A DNA stretch of 64,000 nt from Caulobacter sp. (GTDB taxonomy: Bacteria > Pseudomonadota > Alphaproteobacteria > Caulobacterales > Caulobacteraceae), in NCBI GenBank assembly GCA_030680355.1, contig JAUXVF010000022.1, positions 1 through 64,000 on the forward strand, in the 5' to 3' direction. The notes below the pieces were generated by a model. The model had not been told where the DNA came from. It did no database searches and saw only the letters and a program-made list of their open reading frames with translations. Position 1 is the first letter of the stretch, and every line of letters begins with the position of its first letter. Below are positions 52,043 through 61,044 of the stretch, in pieces. A program made the position numbers and the translations under genes.

Positions 52043-52207
52043 ATGGCGCGCAAACCCAACTACAACTTCGAGCGCGCCGAGCGCGAACGCCAGAAGGCCG
52101 CCAAGACCGCCGCCAAGGCCGCGGCCAAGGCCGCCGCCAAACGCGAAGAGGGCGACGGCGGCGGACCGATGGACGACGACGCCGACGCGCCGGCCGGCGA
52201 AAACTGA
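52043..52207 (+). CDS. 54-residue basic/acidic small protein
   Basis: The start ATG is preceded by 'aaaggag' at a spacing of 9. The protein begins 'MARKPNYNFERAERERQK', continues with an Ala/Lys repeat (KAAKTAAKAAAKAAAK) and ends in an acidic tail. The 'RKPNY.FER.ER.R' start recurs, as I recall, in alphaproteobacterial small proteins without assigned function. It is 38 bases after the DUF6481 gene, and the next gene starts 10 bases later. Confidence 0.7.
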   Translation: MARKPNYNFERAERERQKAAKTAAKAAAKAAAKREEGDGGGPMDDDADAPAGEN

Positions 52208-52217
52208 AAGACCGGCC

Positions 52218-52481
52218 ATGCAGACCGCGACCATCTTCAATCACGAAACGGTCGCCCTCGACGGCCAGGCCTTCTCCGGCTGCACCTTCCAGGACTGCCG
52301 GCTGGTCTACAGCGGCGGCAAGCCGCCCAGCTTCACCAACTGCCGCTTCGACGGCTGTGAGTGGAAGTTCGACGACGCCGCGGCCAACACCCTGGCGCAT
52401 CTGAAGGTCATCTGGGCCGCCGGCGGCAAAGGCCCCGTGCAGGCGATGATCAAGGAAATCACCGGCGCCGGCGGCCGCTGA
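52218..52481 (+). CDS. Small protein with pentapeptide-like segment, unknown
   Basis: This 87-residue protein contains 'GQAFSGCTFQDCRLVYSG' and 'FTNCRFDGCEWKFDDAA', which follow the A(N/D)(L/F)xx rhythm of pentapeptide-repeat beta-helices for about three to four turns and are rich in Cys. A helical end ('AHLKVIWAAGGKGPVQAMIKEI') follows. I cannot assign a function. Confidence 0.65.
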   Translation: MQTATIFNHETVALDGQAFSGCTFQDCRLVYSGGKPPSFTNCRFDGCEWKFDDAAANTLAHLKVIWAAGGKGPVQAMIKEITGAGGR

Positions 52482-52611
52482 GCCGCCCGACCGCCGCGCC
52501 CCCGCCGGGGCCAGGCGCCCAGACAACCCGACATTCCAGACCCTGGCCGGCGACGCCGCCGCCGCCGCGTCATCGCGCCCTGTTTGGGCGTTGTGTCTGA
52601 CAAGGAAAAAT

Positions 52612-52688
52612 TGGCGCGCCCGGAACGATTCGAACGTCCGACCCTCAGATTCGTAGTCTGATGCTCTATCCAGCTGAGCTACGGGCGC
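52612..52688 (-). tRNA. tRNA-Arg (anticodon ACG)
   Basis: Read on the minus strand: acceptor GCGCCCG/CGGGCGC (52682-52688 with 52616-52622), D-arm 'gctcagctggatagagc', anticodon arm 'tcaga ctacgaa tctga' with ACG, variable region, T-arm 'ggacg ttcgaat cgttc', discriminator G and an encoded CCA at 52612-52614. The transcript runs into TTTTT at 52606-52610. Confidence 0.97.
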
Positions 52689-52810
52689 GCACTTCGCGGG
52701 GGGCGTCTAGGCCTCCTGCAAGGGCGCGGAACCTAGTCGGGCTCTGGCCGAATGGCAAGCGGCCGGAGGGGGTTTTTCGAGATTATCTGTCGCGGCGGCC
52801 GGGGCGGCCG

Positions 52811-53839
52811 TCAGCCGCCCGACAGACTCCGCCAGGTCGGGGCGTCAAACCCGGTCCAGGCCGTCGCCGCGTAGACGCCGCGGGCCACGGCGCGGGCCAG
52901 GCAGTCGGCGGCCAGGGCGCCGAGGCGGGCGACCATGCGGTCGGGCGTTTCGCCCAGGTCGACGCGGCCGGTCGACAGGCAGAACACGACATCGCCGTCG
53001 AAGGGCGCGTGCACAGGGCGGATGGCGTGGGCCAGGCCGGCCTGGGCCATGATCGCCACGCGACGGGCCTGGACGGGGGTCAGGACCGCGTCGGTGGCCA
53101 CGCAGGCGATGGTGGTGTTCTCCCGGGCGGCGGGGTTGGCCTTGGCCAGGCCCCAGTCGTCGGGGGCGATGCTCAGGCCGGCCGGGGAGCGGCCGCCGAA
53201 CTCGCCGTCGATCTCGAACGGGGCGGCCCAGAAGGTCAGGCCGTCGCCGCCGACCACCGAGCCGAAACTGTTGACGCAGGCCAGGGCGCCGACCGTGTAG
53301 CCATCGGGGGTGACGATCGAGGCCGAGCCCGTGCCGCCCTTGAGCAGCCCGGCCTTGGCGCCGTAGCCGGCCCCCGTGGTTCCAAGGGCGATGTCGAGGC
53401 CGGCGGCCTCGACCGCCTCAATGCCCAGCCGGCGGTAGGGCGGCTCGAGGCCCCATTGCTTGTCGCCGCCGTTGCCGAGGTCGAACAGGATGGCCGCCGG
53501 CACGATCGGCGAGGGCGGCACTTCGGGCAGGGGCGAGACGCGAAAGCCGCGGCCCCGGGCGCCCAGCCAGGCGGCGACGCCGTCGCCGGCGCCCAGGCCG
53601 TACATCGAGCCGCCCGACAGGACCACGGCGTCGACGGTCGATACGAGGGTCTCCGGCGCCAGGGCGTCGGTCTCGCGGGTGCCGGGGCCGCCGCCGCGGA
53701 CGTCGACGGCGCAGACGGCCGGGGCGTCGGGCAGCAGGACGGTGACGCCGGTGCGGGCGGTCTCGTCCGCCGCCTGGCCGACGGCGAGGCCGGCGACGTC
53801 GGTGATCAGGTTTCGGGGTCCGGGGCGGGCCTTGCTCAT
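52811..53839 (-). CDS. P1 family (S58, DmpA-like) peptidase
   Basis: This 342-residue Ntn-hydrolase-type aminopeptidase self-cleaves before a Ser/Thr nucleophile. Visible blocks are 'VGQAADETARTGVTVLLPDAPAV', 'VVLSGGSMYGLGAGDGVAAWL', 'GTTGAGYGAKAGLLKGG' and 'ALACVNSFGSVVGGDG', where 'VNSFG' is the likely cleavage/nucleophile site. It acts on N-terminal D- or beta-amino acids in known members. ATG 53839 is used; 12 extra upstream codons are unconserved. Confidence 0.85.
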   Translation of the reverse strand: MSKARPGPRNLITDVAGLAVGQAADETARTGVTVLLPDAPAVCAVDVRGGGPGTRETDALAPETLVSTVDAVVLSGGSMYGLGAGDGVAAWLGARGRGFRVSPLPEVPPSPIVPAAILFDLGNGGDKQWGLEPPYRRLGIEAVEAAGLDIALGTTGAGYGAKAGLLKGGTGSASIVTPDGYTVGALACVNSFGSVVGGDGLTFWAAPFEIDGEFGGRSPAGLSIAPDDWGLAKANPAARENTTIACVATDAVLTPVQARRVAIMAQAGLAHAIRPVHAPFDGDVVFCLSTGRVDLGETPDRMVARLGALAADCLARAVARGVYAATAWTGFDAPTWRSLSGG

Positions 53840-53936
53840 GGCTCTGGACTGACACGACGCCCCAAACTTGTCCATGCGCGGGGCTTTCCCTTCCCGGCCC
53901 GGCGCCTATGGTGACGGAATCTTTCGAGGATTTCGC

Positions 53937-55631
53937 ATGCGTTTCATCGGCCTGCTCGCCGCCCTGTTTCTCGCCGGTTGCGCCCTGCTGCCCGGGGAGG
54001 CGGCCGCGCCGCCCTCGGGCGGCCCCCGGGTCATGGTGGCCACGGCCAATCCGCTGGCCACCGCCGCGGGGCTGAAGGTGCTGCGCCAGGGCGGTTCGGC
54101 CATCGACGCGGCCGTCGCGGTCCAGGCCGTGCTGGGCCTGGTCGAGCCGCAGAGCTCGGGCCTCGGGGGCGGCGCCTTCATGGTCTATTACGACGCCGCC
54201 ACGCGGAAGGTGACGGCCTATGACGGTCGCGAGACCGCGCCGGCCGGCGCCGCGCCCGACATGTTTCTCGATGACGCCGGCAAGCCCGTGCCCTTCATCG
54301 CGGCCATGGTCAGCGGCCGGGCCACCGGAGCGCCGGGGGCGGTGGCCATGCTGGCCCTGGCCCACAAGGCGCACGGGCGGCGGCCCTGGGCCAGCCTGTT
54401 CGGGGACGCCGAGCAGCTGGCCGAGGGCGGTTTCGTGGTCAGCCCCAGGCTGGCGGGCTTCATCGCCTCGCCGTTCCCGCAGGCCGGCGGCGTCGACGCC
54501 CGACGCTATTTCGCCCGGCCGGACGGAACCCGCCTGCGGGCCGGCGACCGGCTGAACAACCCCGCCTATGCCGAGACCCTGCGACAGCTGGCCGCCCGAG
54601 GCCCGGCGGCGCTTCAGGAGGGCCCCATCGCCGAGGCCATCGTCGCCCGGGTGCGGCAGGGCGACCTGCCCGGAACCCTGAGCCTGGCCGACCTGCGCGC
54701 CTATCGGCCGCAGAGCGGCGACGCCCTCTGCCGGCCCTACCGGATCTATGTCGTCTGCACGACCCAGCCCGCCTCGAGCGGCGTGGGCCTGCTGCAGGGG
54801 CTGCTGCTGCTGGAGCGCACCGACATCGCCGAGCGCGGGCCGGCCGACCCGGTGGCCTGGCTGCGTCTGGCCGAGGCTGAACGCGTCATGTACGCCGACC
54901 GCGACCGTTTCGTCGGCGATCCGGCCTTCGTCGACGTGCCGGTCGAGGGGCTGCTGAGCCCCGACTATATCGCCCGGCGGGCGGCGCTGATCGGCGACCG
55001 GGTCGGGCCTGAACCCCAGCCCGGCGATCCGGCCGGCGCGGGCGTGCGCGGGCGGGACCAGACCCCCGAGCCGGGCGGCACCTCGCATTTCGTTATTGTC
55101 GACGCCGACGGAAACGTCGTGTCGATCACCACCACGGTGGAGAGCGTGTTCGGCTCGGGCCGGATGGTCGCCGGCTTCTTTCTCAACAACCAGCTGACCG
55201 ATTTCAGCTTCTCGCCGACCGACGAGGACGGCGCCCCGGCGGCCAACGCGGCGGCGGCGGGAAAACGGCCGCGGTCTTCGATGTCGCCGGTGATCGTTCT
55301 CGACCGTCAGGGACGGCTGGTGGCGGCCCTCGGCTCTCCGGGGGGCTCGTCCATCCTGTCCTACAATCTCAAGGCCCTGGTCGGCCTGCTGGACTGGCGC
55401 CTGAGCCTGCAGGAGGCGTTCGACCTGCCCAATCTGGTGGCGCGCGGCGATGTCTTCTCCAGCGAGCCGGCGCGCTACCCGGCCGGCGTCGTCGACGGGC
55501 TCGCGGCCAGAGGTCTGGTGTTCGGCAATACGGCCGGGGAGAACTCCGGCCTGCACGGCGTGGTGATGACGCCGGACGGTCTGGTCGGGGCCGCCGATTC
55601 CCGTCGCGAAGGGGTCGCCGAGGGGTTCTAG
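53937..55631 (+). CDS. Gamma-glutamyltransferase family lipoprotein
   Basis: This 564-residue Ntn-hydrolase has a lipoprotein signal 'RFIGLLAALFLAGC' (lipobox LAGC). Thr382 in 'PGGTSHFVIVDADGNVVSITTT' is the expected self-cleavage nucleophile, and 'GLGGGAFMVYYD', 'DGRETAPAGA' and 'PRSSMSPVIV' are family motifs. It would cleave gamma-glutamyl bonds, such as in glutathione, outside the inner membrane. ATG 53937 follows 'gagga'. Its stop codon shares the CTAG with the stop of the converging kinase gene. Confidence 0.9.
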   Translation: MRFIGLLAALFLAGCALLPGEAAAPPSGGPRVMVATANPLATAAGLKVLRQGGSAIDAAVAVQAVLGLVEPQSSGLGGGAFMVYYDAATRKVTAYDGRETAPAGAAPDMFLDDAGKPVPFIAAMVSGRATGAPGAVAMLALAHKAHGRRPWASLFGDAEQLAEGGFVVSPRLAGFIASPFPQAGGVDARRYFARPDGTRLRAGDRLNNPAYAETLRQLAARGPAALQEGPIAEAIVARVRQGDLPGTLSLADLRAYRPQSGDALCRPYRIYVVCTTQPASSGVGLLQGLLLLERTDIAERGPADPVAWLRLAEAERVMYADRDRFVGDPAFVDVPVEGLLSPDYIARRAALIGDRVGPEPQPGDPAGAGVRGRDQTPEPGGTSHFVIVDADGNVVSITTTVESVFGSGRMVAGFFLNNQLTDFSFSPTDEDGAPAANAAAAGKRPRSSMSPVIVLDRQGRLVAALGSPGGSSILSYNLKALVGLLDWRLSLQEAFDLPNLVARGDVFSSEPARYPAGVVDGLAARGLVFGNTAGENSGLHGVVMTPDGLVGAADSRREGVAEGF

Positions 55632-57127
55632 GCCCTGGCCGCCTTCTTCCGGCGGGAGGGGGCGATGGGCGGCTTGACCGGCGCCGGCAGGGTCAGTTCG
55701 AAGGTCGAGCCCTTCGGCGTCGATGACAGCAGGATCAGATCGCCGCCATGAGCCTGGGCCAGCTCGCGGGAGATGGCCAGTCCCAGCCCCGTGCCGCCGC
55801 GCCGGGCCGAGCCGGAGAAGGGCTGGAACAGCCGGGCCAGGGCCTTTTCGGGCAGGCCAGGGCCGTCATCGGACAGATGCAGGATGTCGAGCCCCTCGCG
55901 CCGGTCCAGCGTGACCCCGACCCGGCCGCTCCGGCCGTCCTTGTCCTGGATGGCCTCGCGGGCGTTGCGCATCAGATTGACCAGGATGCGGTGCAGTTGG
56001 TCGGGGTCGGCCAGGACGGTTTCGGTTTCGCCGACCTCGCTGTCGAGACGCACGCCCTCCTCATTGAGCCCGGCGTCCTCGGCGGCGGCGGCGAGGGCGT
56101 CCGCCAGCGGCACGGGATGGGCCTCCGGCGGGGCCTCATTGGATTTGCCGTAGGCCAGGACCTCGGTGGCCAGGGTGACGGCCCGGTCCAGGGCCCGTTC
56201 GAGCCGCGGCAGGGCCTGGGCCACGTTGGGGTCGCCCAGGGCCGCCAGCCGGTCCGAGGCGATCTGGGCGCTGGTCAGCATGTTGCGCAGGTCGTGATTG
56301 ATCTTGGCCACCGCCTCGCCCAGGGCCGCCAGCCGGGCCCGCGAGGCCAGGGCGACGACCAGGTCGGACTGCATGCGGTCGAGCTCGGCCTCGGCCCGGC
56401 CGATTTCGTCGCGGCGGCCCGACAGGGTCACCCGGGCTTGGGGATCGGCCGGATCGGCGCGGAACCGCTCCATCGCCAGGGTGATGCGCTGCATCGGCCG
56501 CACGAGGAAGGCGTTGAGGGTCAGGTAGACGGCCAGGCCGGCCAGCAGGGACACGAACAGGGTGATCAGCACCAGTCGCCCCAGATAGCCCCACAGGGCC
56601 TTCTTGAGCGGCTGGTCGAGGGTGATGATCTCGACGAACTCGCCGGAGCGGAAGCGGGGCTCGGCGATCACCCGCACCAGGCGGTTGTCGCTGCCGAACA
56701 GGGTCTGGAAGGGCGCCGTCAGCCAGCGCAGCGGGTTCTGCTGTCGCAGGTCGACCGAATAGGCGATGCGCAGGCCGGCCGGCGGCGGCACGATCAGCCG
56801 GCGCATGCCTTCGGTCTGGATGACCACCGAAACGATCTGGGTCTGGTCGAGCAGCTGTTGCCGGACCGGGGCGGTGGCTTTGCGGCCCGGCTCCTCGTCG
56901 GCGATGGTCGAGGTCAGTTCGGCGGCGCGGATGCGGTCGAGCAGCCACTGCTCTTCGAAGGCCGCCAGGGCCGCCGGCAGCACGAACAGCGCGGCGCCGG
57001 CCACGAACAGGGCGGTGAAGACCAGCAGGCGCGCGGACAGGCCGCCGGGCCACAGCCAGCGACGCGCGGGCAGTCCCGGAGTCCCGGACGGCTCCGTTTC
57101 GGGCGGCGGTGCGTCGACCATAGCCAT
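55628..57127 (-). CDS. Sensor histidine kinase, orphan
   Basis: This 499-residue kinase has a membrane helix at about 30-50, a periplasmic sensor (about 52-175), a second helix ('LVLITLFVSLLAGLAVYLTL'), HAMP (about 205-260), phospho-acceptor His in 'AKINHDLRNMLTSAQ' (an HD rather than HE box) and ATPase boxes 'NLMRNAREAIQDKDG', 'DDGPGLPEKAL' and 'RRGGTGLGLAISRELA'. No response regulator is adjacent, so its partner is unknown. Converges with and overlaps the GGT gene by 4 bases. Confidence 0.88.
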   Translation of the reverse strand: MAMVDAPPPETEPSGTPGLPARRWLWPGGLSARLLVFTALFVAGAALFVLPAALAAFEEQWLLDRIRAAELTSTIADEEPGRKATAPVRQQLLDQTQIVSVVIQTEGMRRLIVPPPAGLRIAYSVDLRQQNPLRWLTAPFQTLFGSDNRLVRVIAEPRFRSGEFVEIITLDQPLKKALWGYLGRLVLITLFVSLLAGLAVYLTLNAFLVRPMQRITLAMERFRADPADPQARVTLSGRRDEIGRAEAELDRMQSDLVVALASRARLAALGEAVAKINHDLRNMLTSAQIASDRLAALGDPNVAQALPRLERALDRAVTLATEVLAYGKSNEAPPEAHPVPLADALAAAAEDAGLNEEGVRLDSEVGETETVLADPDQLHRILVNLMRNAREAIQDKDGRSGRVGVTLDRREGLDILHLSDDGPGLPEKALARLFQPFSGSARRGGTGLGLAISRELAQAHGGDLILLSSTPKGSTFELTLPAPVKPPIAPSRRKKAARA

Positions 57128-57195
57128 GCGTTACTTCACGGCTGGCGACTGAGCAACGCAATGACAATTCGCGTCGGGAGCGAAATGCGCGGGGC

Positions 57196-57217
57196 GCGGC
57201 CTGGCTTTCCGGGCCGC
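57196..57217 (-). terminator. Hairpin after pyrD
   Basis: Stem gcggcctgg/ccgggccgc (57196-57204 with 57209-57217, one G-T pair) encloses a 4-base loop 29 bases beyond the pyrD stop and before the kinase gene on the same strand. Confidence 0.45.
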
Positions 57218-57245
57218 CAGACCGTGAATGGGGCGGATTCGAGCG

Positions 57246-58310
57246 TCATCCGGTCCCGACAGCCGCGTCGACGGTGGCAAATCCCTCGGCCCGAAGCCGG
57301 TCGGCGAGATCACGTTTGACCCGCGCGATCAGGCCCGGACCCTCGAAGACCATGGCTGAATAGAGCTGCACCGCCCGGGCGCCGGCGCGGATCTTGGCCA
57401 GGGCGTCGGCGCCCGAGGCGATCCCGCCGGCGCCGATGAGCACCAGGTCGCGGTCGTTGGCCTGGTGGAAACGGCGCAGGACCTGGGTCGACAGGTCCAT
57501 CAGCGGCGGGCCCGACAGGCCGCCCGCTTCGGCCCGGTGCGACGACTGCAGCGACTCCGGCCGCGAGATGGTGGTGTTGGAGACGATGATCCCGTCCAGC
57601 CCGAAGGCGGCGACGGTCTCGACAATGGTCTCGACCTCGCCGTCCGCGAGGTCGGGGGCGACCTTGAGGAAGACGGGATAGTCGAACCGGTTGTCGGCGC
57701 CGATCTGGCGCAGGTCGCGGCGGGCCTCGGCGAGCCGGCCGAGCAGTTCCTCCAGCGCCGCCTTTGTCTGCAGGGCGCGCAGGCCCGGCGTGTTGGGCGA
57801 GGAGATGTTGACCGTGAAATAGTCGCTGAGGCCCCAGAGGCGTTTGAGGCCGGTGACATAGTCGCCGATGCGGTCGGCCGACTCCTTGTTGGCCCCGATA
57901 TTGGCGCCCACCGGGCCGGGCGCGCGGCGGCGCCTCAGGTTGGCGGCGAAGGCGTCGAGGCCGGCGTTGTTGAAGCCCATGCGGTTGATGACGCCGCGGT
58001 CCTCGCCCAGCCGGAACAGGCGAGGCCTGGGATTGCCGGCCTGGGGCAGGGGGGTGACGGTGCCGCATTCGACGAAGCCGAAGCCGGCGTGCAGCATCGG
58101 CCCCGGAACTTCGGCGTTCTTGTCGAACCCGGCGGCGAGGCCGACGCAGTTGGTCACCGTCATGCCGGCCAGGCGGGTGCGAAGGATGGCGTCTTCCACC
58201 GCATGGTCGACCGGACCCAGGCCGGCCTTGAGGCCGGCGATGGTGACGCCGTGGGCGTCCTCCGGATCGAGCAGATGCAGACCCCGGGCGGCCAGGTCGT
58301 GGATGGTCAC
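57246..58310 (-). CDS. pyrD: Dihydroorotate dehydrogenase (quinone), class 2
   Basis: This 354-residue flavoenzyme performs step 4 of pyrimidine synthesis, linked to the quinone pool. 'GLAAGFDKNAEVPGPMLHAGFGFVECGTVTPLPQAGNPRPRLFRL' and 'VNISSPNTPGLRALQ' (catalytic Ser) mark class 2, along with 'FLKVAPDLADGEVE' and 'LIGAGGIASGADALAKI'. GTG 58310 overlaps the DUF952 stop by 4 bases and begins right at the membrane-associating helices. Confidence 0.95.
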   Translation of the reverse strand: MTIHDLAARGLHLLDPEDAHGVTIAGLKAGLGPVDHAVEDAILRTRLAGMTVTNCVGLAAGFDKNAEVPGPMLHAGFGFVECGTVTPLPQAGNPRPRLFRLGEDRGVINRMGFNNAGLDAFAANLRRRRAPGPVGANIGANKESADRIGDYVTGLKRLWGLSDYFTVNISSPNTPGLRALQTKAALEELLGRLAEARRDLRQIGADNRFDYPVFLKVAPDLADGEVETIVETVAAFGLDGIIVSNTTISRPESLQSSHRAEAGGLSGPPLMDLSTQVLRRFHQANDRDLVLIGAGGIASGADALAKIRAGARAVQLYSAMVFEGPGLIARVKRDLADRLRAEGFATVDAAVGTG

Positions 58311-58651
58311 GGCGTCAGCCCTGCGAGTTGGGGGACGCCGTCGGCGTCCAGCTCGACCGGCATGGCTTCGACGGCCAGGGCGGTCGGCAGAGGGCCGTAG
58401 AGATGGGGAAACAGATCGCCGCCCCGGGACGCTTCCCACTTCAATTCCTCACCGAGCGCCTCCGCCTCGAACCCGACGGCGACCAGGTCGGTCTGGCCGG
58501 AGAAATACCGGCGGCCGGTCTCGGGGGCCTGGGCTGCCGTGGAGAAGTGGATGAAGCCGTCGGCCAGATCGACCGGCGAGCCCGTGAACTGGCCGGCGTC
58601 GGCGGCCGCGAGCCATTCGGGGCGGGTCAGCAGCTTGTAGATCCGGGTCAT
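58307..58651 (-). CDS. DUF952 domain protein
   Basis: This 114-residue protein shows 'IYKLLTRPEWLAA', 'DGFIHFSTAAQAPETGRRYF' and 'ASRGGDLFPHLYGPLP', the DUF952 (YHS-like glutathione-transferase-fold neighbour) family of unknown function. It sits between a SixA-like phosphatase and pyrD, overlapping both by 4 bases. Confidence 0.9.
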   Translation of the reverse strand: MTRIYKLLTRPEWLAAADAGQFTGSPVDLADGFIHFSTAAQAPETGRRYFSGQTDLVAVGFEAEALGEELKWEASRGGDLFPHLYGPLPTALAVEAMPVELDADGVPQLAGLTP

Positions 58652-59157
58652 TCGCCGCCGCCGCCGCCATGATCGGCGGCGTAGAAGAGGCCGTCGTAGA
58701 CCGGGCGTTCGCCGGCATCGAAGGTGAAGGCCGCGATGGTCGCGGTCGGGAAGCGGTCTTCGGCCCGGGCGACCAGGGCCGATCCGGCGCCGCCGGCCCG
58801 CAGCAGGGCGATGGTCAGGGCGTGCAGGCCGGGATTGTGACCGACCACCATGACCGTGTCGTGCTCGACGCCCGCCGCCTCGGCCTCGAACAGGATGCGG
58901 TCGGCGGCGGCGTGATAGAGGCCTTGCAGGACCGCGGTCCGGGCCTCGGGAAAGGCTTCGCTGACCTGTTCCCAGGACTCCCGGGTGCGGCGGGCGGCCG
59001 AAACCAGGCCGATGTCGGGGACCAGGTTTTCATCAGCGAGGAGCCGGCCCATCAGGGCTGCGTCGGCCCGACCGCGGTCGGTCAGGGCGCGGCCGAAGTC
59101 GCCGTCGGCGCTGCTGCGCTCGGCCTTGGCGTGCCGCATGAGGATAAGGCGTTTCAT
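58648..59157 (-). CDS. Histidine phosphatase, SixA-like
   Basis: This 169-residue protein has the 'LMRHAKAE' RHG box at residues 7-14 and the second His in 'VVGHNPGLH'. The short length fits the SixA branch, which removes phosphate from phosphohistidine proteins. ATG 59157 follows 'gagggg'. It is the first gene of the SixA-DUF952-pyrD run and divergent from metX. Confidence 0.9.
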   Translation of the reverse strand: MKRLILMRHAKAERSSADGDFGRALTDRGRADAALMGRLLADENLVPDIGLVSAARRTRESWEQVSEAFPEARTAVLQGLYHAAADRILFEAEAAGVEHDTVMVVGHNPGLHALTIALLRAGGAGSALVARAEDRFPTATIAAFTFDAGERPVYDGLFYAADHGGGGGE

Positions 59158-59236
59158 GGCCCCCTCATACCCGTCGAGGCCTTGCGCCGGAAGGCGCCGG
59201 TTGACACTGACCGCCGGCGGCGGTCCAAGGCGCGGG

Positions 59237-60388
59237 ATGACCCTCGAAACCACGCCTCCGATCGAGCAGGACAGCGGCGTCTGGCGGTTTCCCGCCGACC
59301 AGCCGCTGACGCTTGAGTCGGGCGGTCAGATCGACGGCCTGGAGATGGCCTGGAGCAGCTATGGCCGGCTCAACGCCGACCGGTCGAACGCGGTTCTCGT
59401 CTGCCACGCCCTGACCCTCGATCAGTACGCGGCCGGCATACATCCGGTCAGCGGCAAGCCCGGCTGGTGGACCCGCCTGATCGGGCCGGGCAAACCGCTT
59501 GATCCTGCCAAACATTTCATCGTCTGCGCCAATGTCGTGGGCGGCTGCATGGGCTCGACCGGGCCGGGTTCAATCAATCCGGTCACCGGCCGCCCCTGGG
59601 GTCTGGCCTTTCCGGTGATCACCATCGGCGACATGGTCCGGGCCCAGGCCATGCTGATCGAGGCCATGGGCGTTTCGACCTTGTTCGCCGTGGTCGGCGG
59701 GTCGATGGGCGGCATGCAGGTGCTGCAGTGGGCGGCCGATTATCCCGAGCGGATGTTCAGCGCCGTCTGCGTGGCCACCGCGGCGCGTCACACGGCCCAG
59801 AACATCGCCTTCCACGAGGTCGGGCGGCAGGCGATCATGGCCGACCCCGACTGGCGCGGCGGCGAGTACGCCCTGCATGGCGGCCGGCCCGGCAAGGGTC
59901 TGGCCGTGGCGCGGATGGCCGCCCACATCACCTACCTTTCGGAGGCGGCGCTGCAGCGCAAGTTCGGGCGCGAGTTGCAGCGCGACGGTCTCAGCTGGGG
60001 GTTTGACGCCGACTTCCAGGTGGAGAGCTATCTGCGCTACCAGGGGGCCAGTTTCGTCGATCGCTTCGACGCCAACAGCTACCTCTACATCACACGGGCG
60101 ATGGACTATTTCGATCTTGCCGCCGCGCACGGCGGCGTGCTGGCCGAGGCCTTCCGCAAGGCGCGCGACGTGCGTTTCTGCGTGCTGTCCTTCACCTCCG
60201 ACTGGCTCTACCCGACCGTCGAGAGCCGCCAGATCGTGCGGGCCCTGAACGCCGCCGGCGCGCGGGCCAGTTTCGTCGAGATCGAGAGCGACAAGGGCCA
60301 TGACGCCTTCCTGCTCGATGAGCCGGTGATGGAGGCGGCTCTGGCCGGGTTCCTCGACGCCGCCGGCGCCGCCAGAGGGCTGTCATGA
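59237..60388 (+). CDS. metX: Homoserine O-acetyltransferase
   Basis: This 383-residue alpha/beta-fold acyltransferase activates homoserine for methionine synthesis. Nucleophile Ser156 lies in '[15 protein letters not shown]', and the His of the triad in '[10 protein letters not shown]'. '[14 protein letters not shown]' and '[15 protein letters not shown]'-type segments are conserved. Some relatives use succinyl-CoA; the sequence alone does not decide. It overlaps metW by 4 bases. No SAM riboswitch is seen upstream. Confidence 0.95.
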   Translation: MTLETTPPIEQDSGVWRFPADQPLTLESGGQIDGLEMAWSSYGRLNADRSNAVLVCHALTLDQYAAGIHPVSGKPGWWTRLIGPGKPLDPAKHFIVCANVVGGCMGSTGPGSINPVTGRPWGLAFPVITIGDMVRAQAMLIEAMGVSTLFAVVGGSMGGMQVLQWAADYPERMFSAVCVATAARHTAQNIAFHEVGRQAIMADPDWRGGEYALHGGRPGKGLAVARMAAHITYLSEAALQRKFGRELQRDGLSWGFDADFQVESYLRYQGASFVDRFDANSYLYITRAMDYFDLAAAHGGVLAEAFRKARDVRFCVLSFTSDWLYPTVESRQIVRALNAAGARASFVEIESDKGHDAFLLDEPVMEAALAGFLDAAGAARGLS

Positions 60389-61044
60389 CCGCCGTGCGTG
60401 AGGACTTCCGCGAAATCCTGCGGCTGGTGCGGCCGGGCTCCCGGGTGCTCGACGTCGGTTGCGGCGGCGGCGAGCTGCTGGAACTGCTGGCGCGCGAGAA
60501 ACAGATCGACGGTCGCGGCGTGGAGATCAGCCCGCAGGGCGTGTCCGCCTGCCTGGCCCGGGGCCTGGCGGTGATGCAGGGCGACGCCGATCGTGATCTC
60601 GACCAGTTCCCGACCGGGGCCTTCGACTACGCCGTGCTGTCCCAGACCCTGCAGGCCACCCACAATCCCCGCACCGTGCTGATGGAGCTGCTGCGCATCG
60701 CCGAGCGGGCCGTGGTCAGCTTCCCCAACTTCGGCCACTGGCGCGTGCGCTGGTCCCTGCTCAGCCAGGGGCGGATGCCGGAGACGCAGTTCCTGCCCGA
60801 GCCCTGGTGGTCGACGCCCAACATCCATCTGTGCACCCTGGCCGATTTCAACGCCCTGGTTTCCGATCTCGACCTGCGTATCGAGGCCTGCGCGGCGTTG
60901 ACGCGGGACCGGCCCGCCCGGCCGATGAACCCCGACAGCGTGATCGAGAACTGGCGCGCCGAGGCGGCCCTGTTCCTGCTGGCGCGCAACAGCGCTGAAC
61001 CGGTGGAGCCGGAGGCGCCGCCGGGCGACCTTTTCGGCGGATGA
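60385..61044 (+). CDS. metW: Methionine biosynthesis protein MetW
   Basis: This 219-residue methyltransferase-fold protein has '[16 protein letters not shown]' as motif I, '[22 protein letters not shown]' and '[20 protein letters not shown]', the diagnostic MetW segments. It works with MetX in alpha- and betaproteobacteria, probably as its partner. The stop overlaps the next start. Confidence 0.96.
   Translation: MTAVREDFREILRLVRPGSRVLDVGCGGGELLELLAREKQIDGRGVEISPQGVSACLARGLAVMQGDADRDLDQFPTGAFDYAVLSQTLQATHNPRTVLMELLRIAERAVVSFPNFGHWRVRWSLLSQGRMPETQFLPEPWWSTPNIHLCTLADFNALVSDLDLRIEACAALTRDRPARPMNPDSVIENWRAEAALFLLARNSAEPVEPEAPPGDLFGG

Noticed and set aside
59160..59236. SAM-II type riboswitch before metX
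   Set aside because: The 80-base leader has no SAM-II core pseudoknot sequence, and the gap is too short beside the divergent gene.
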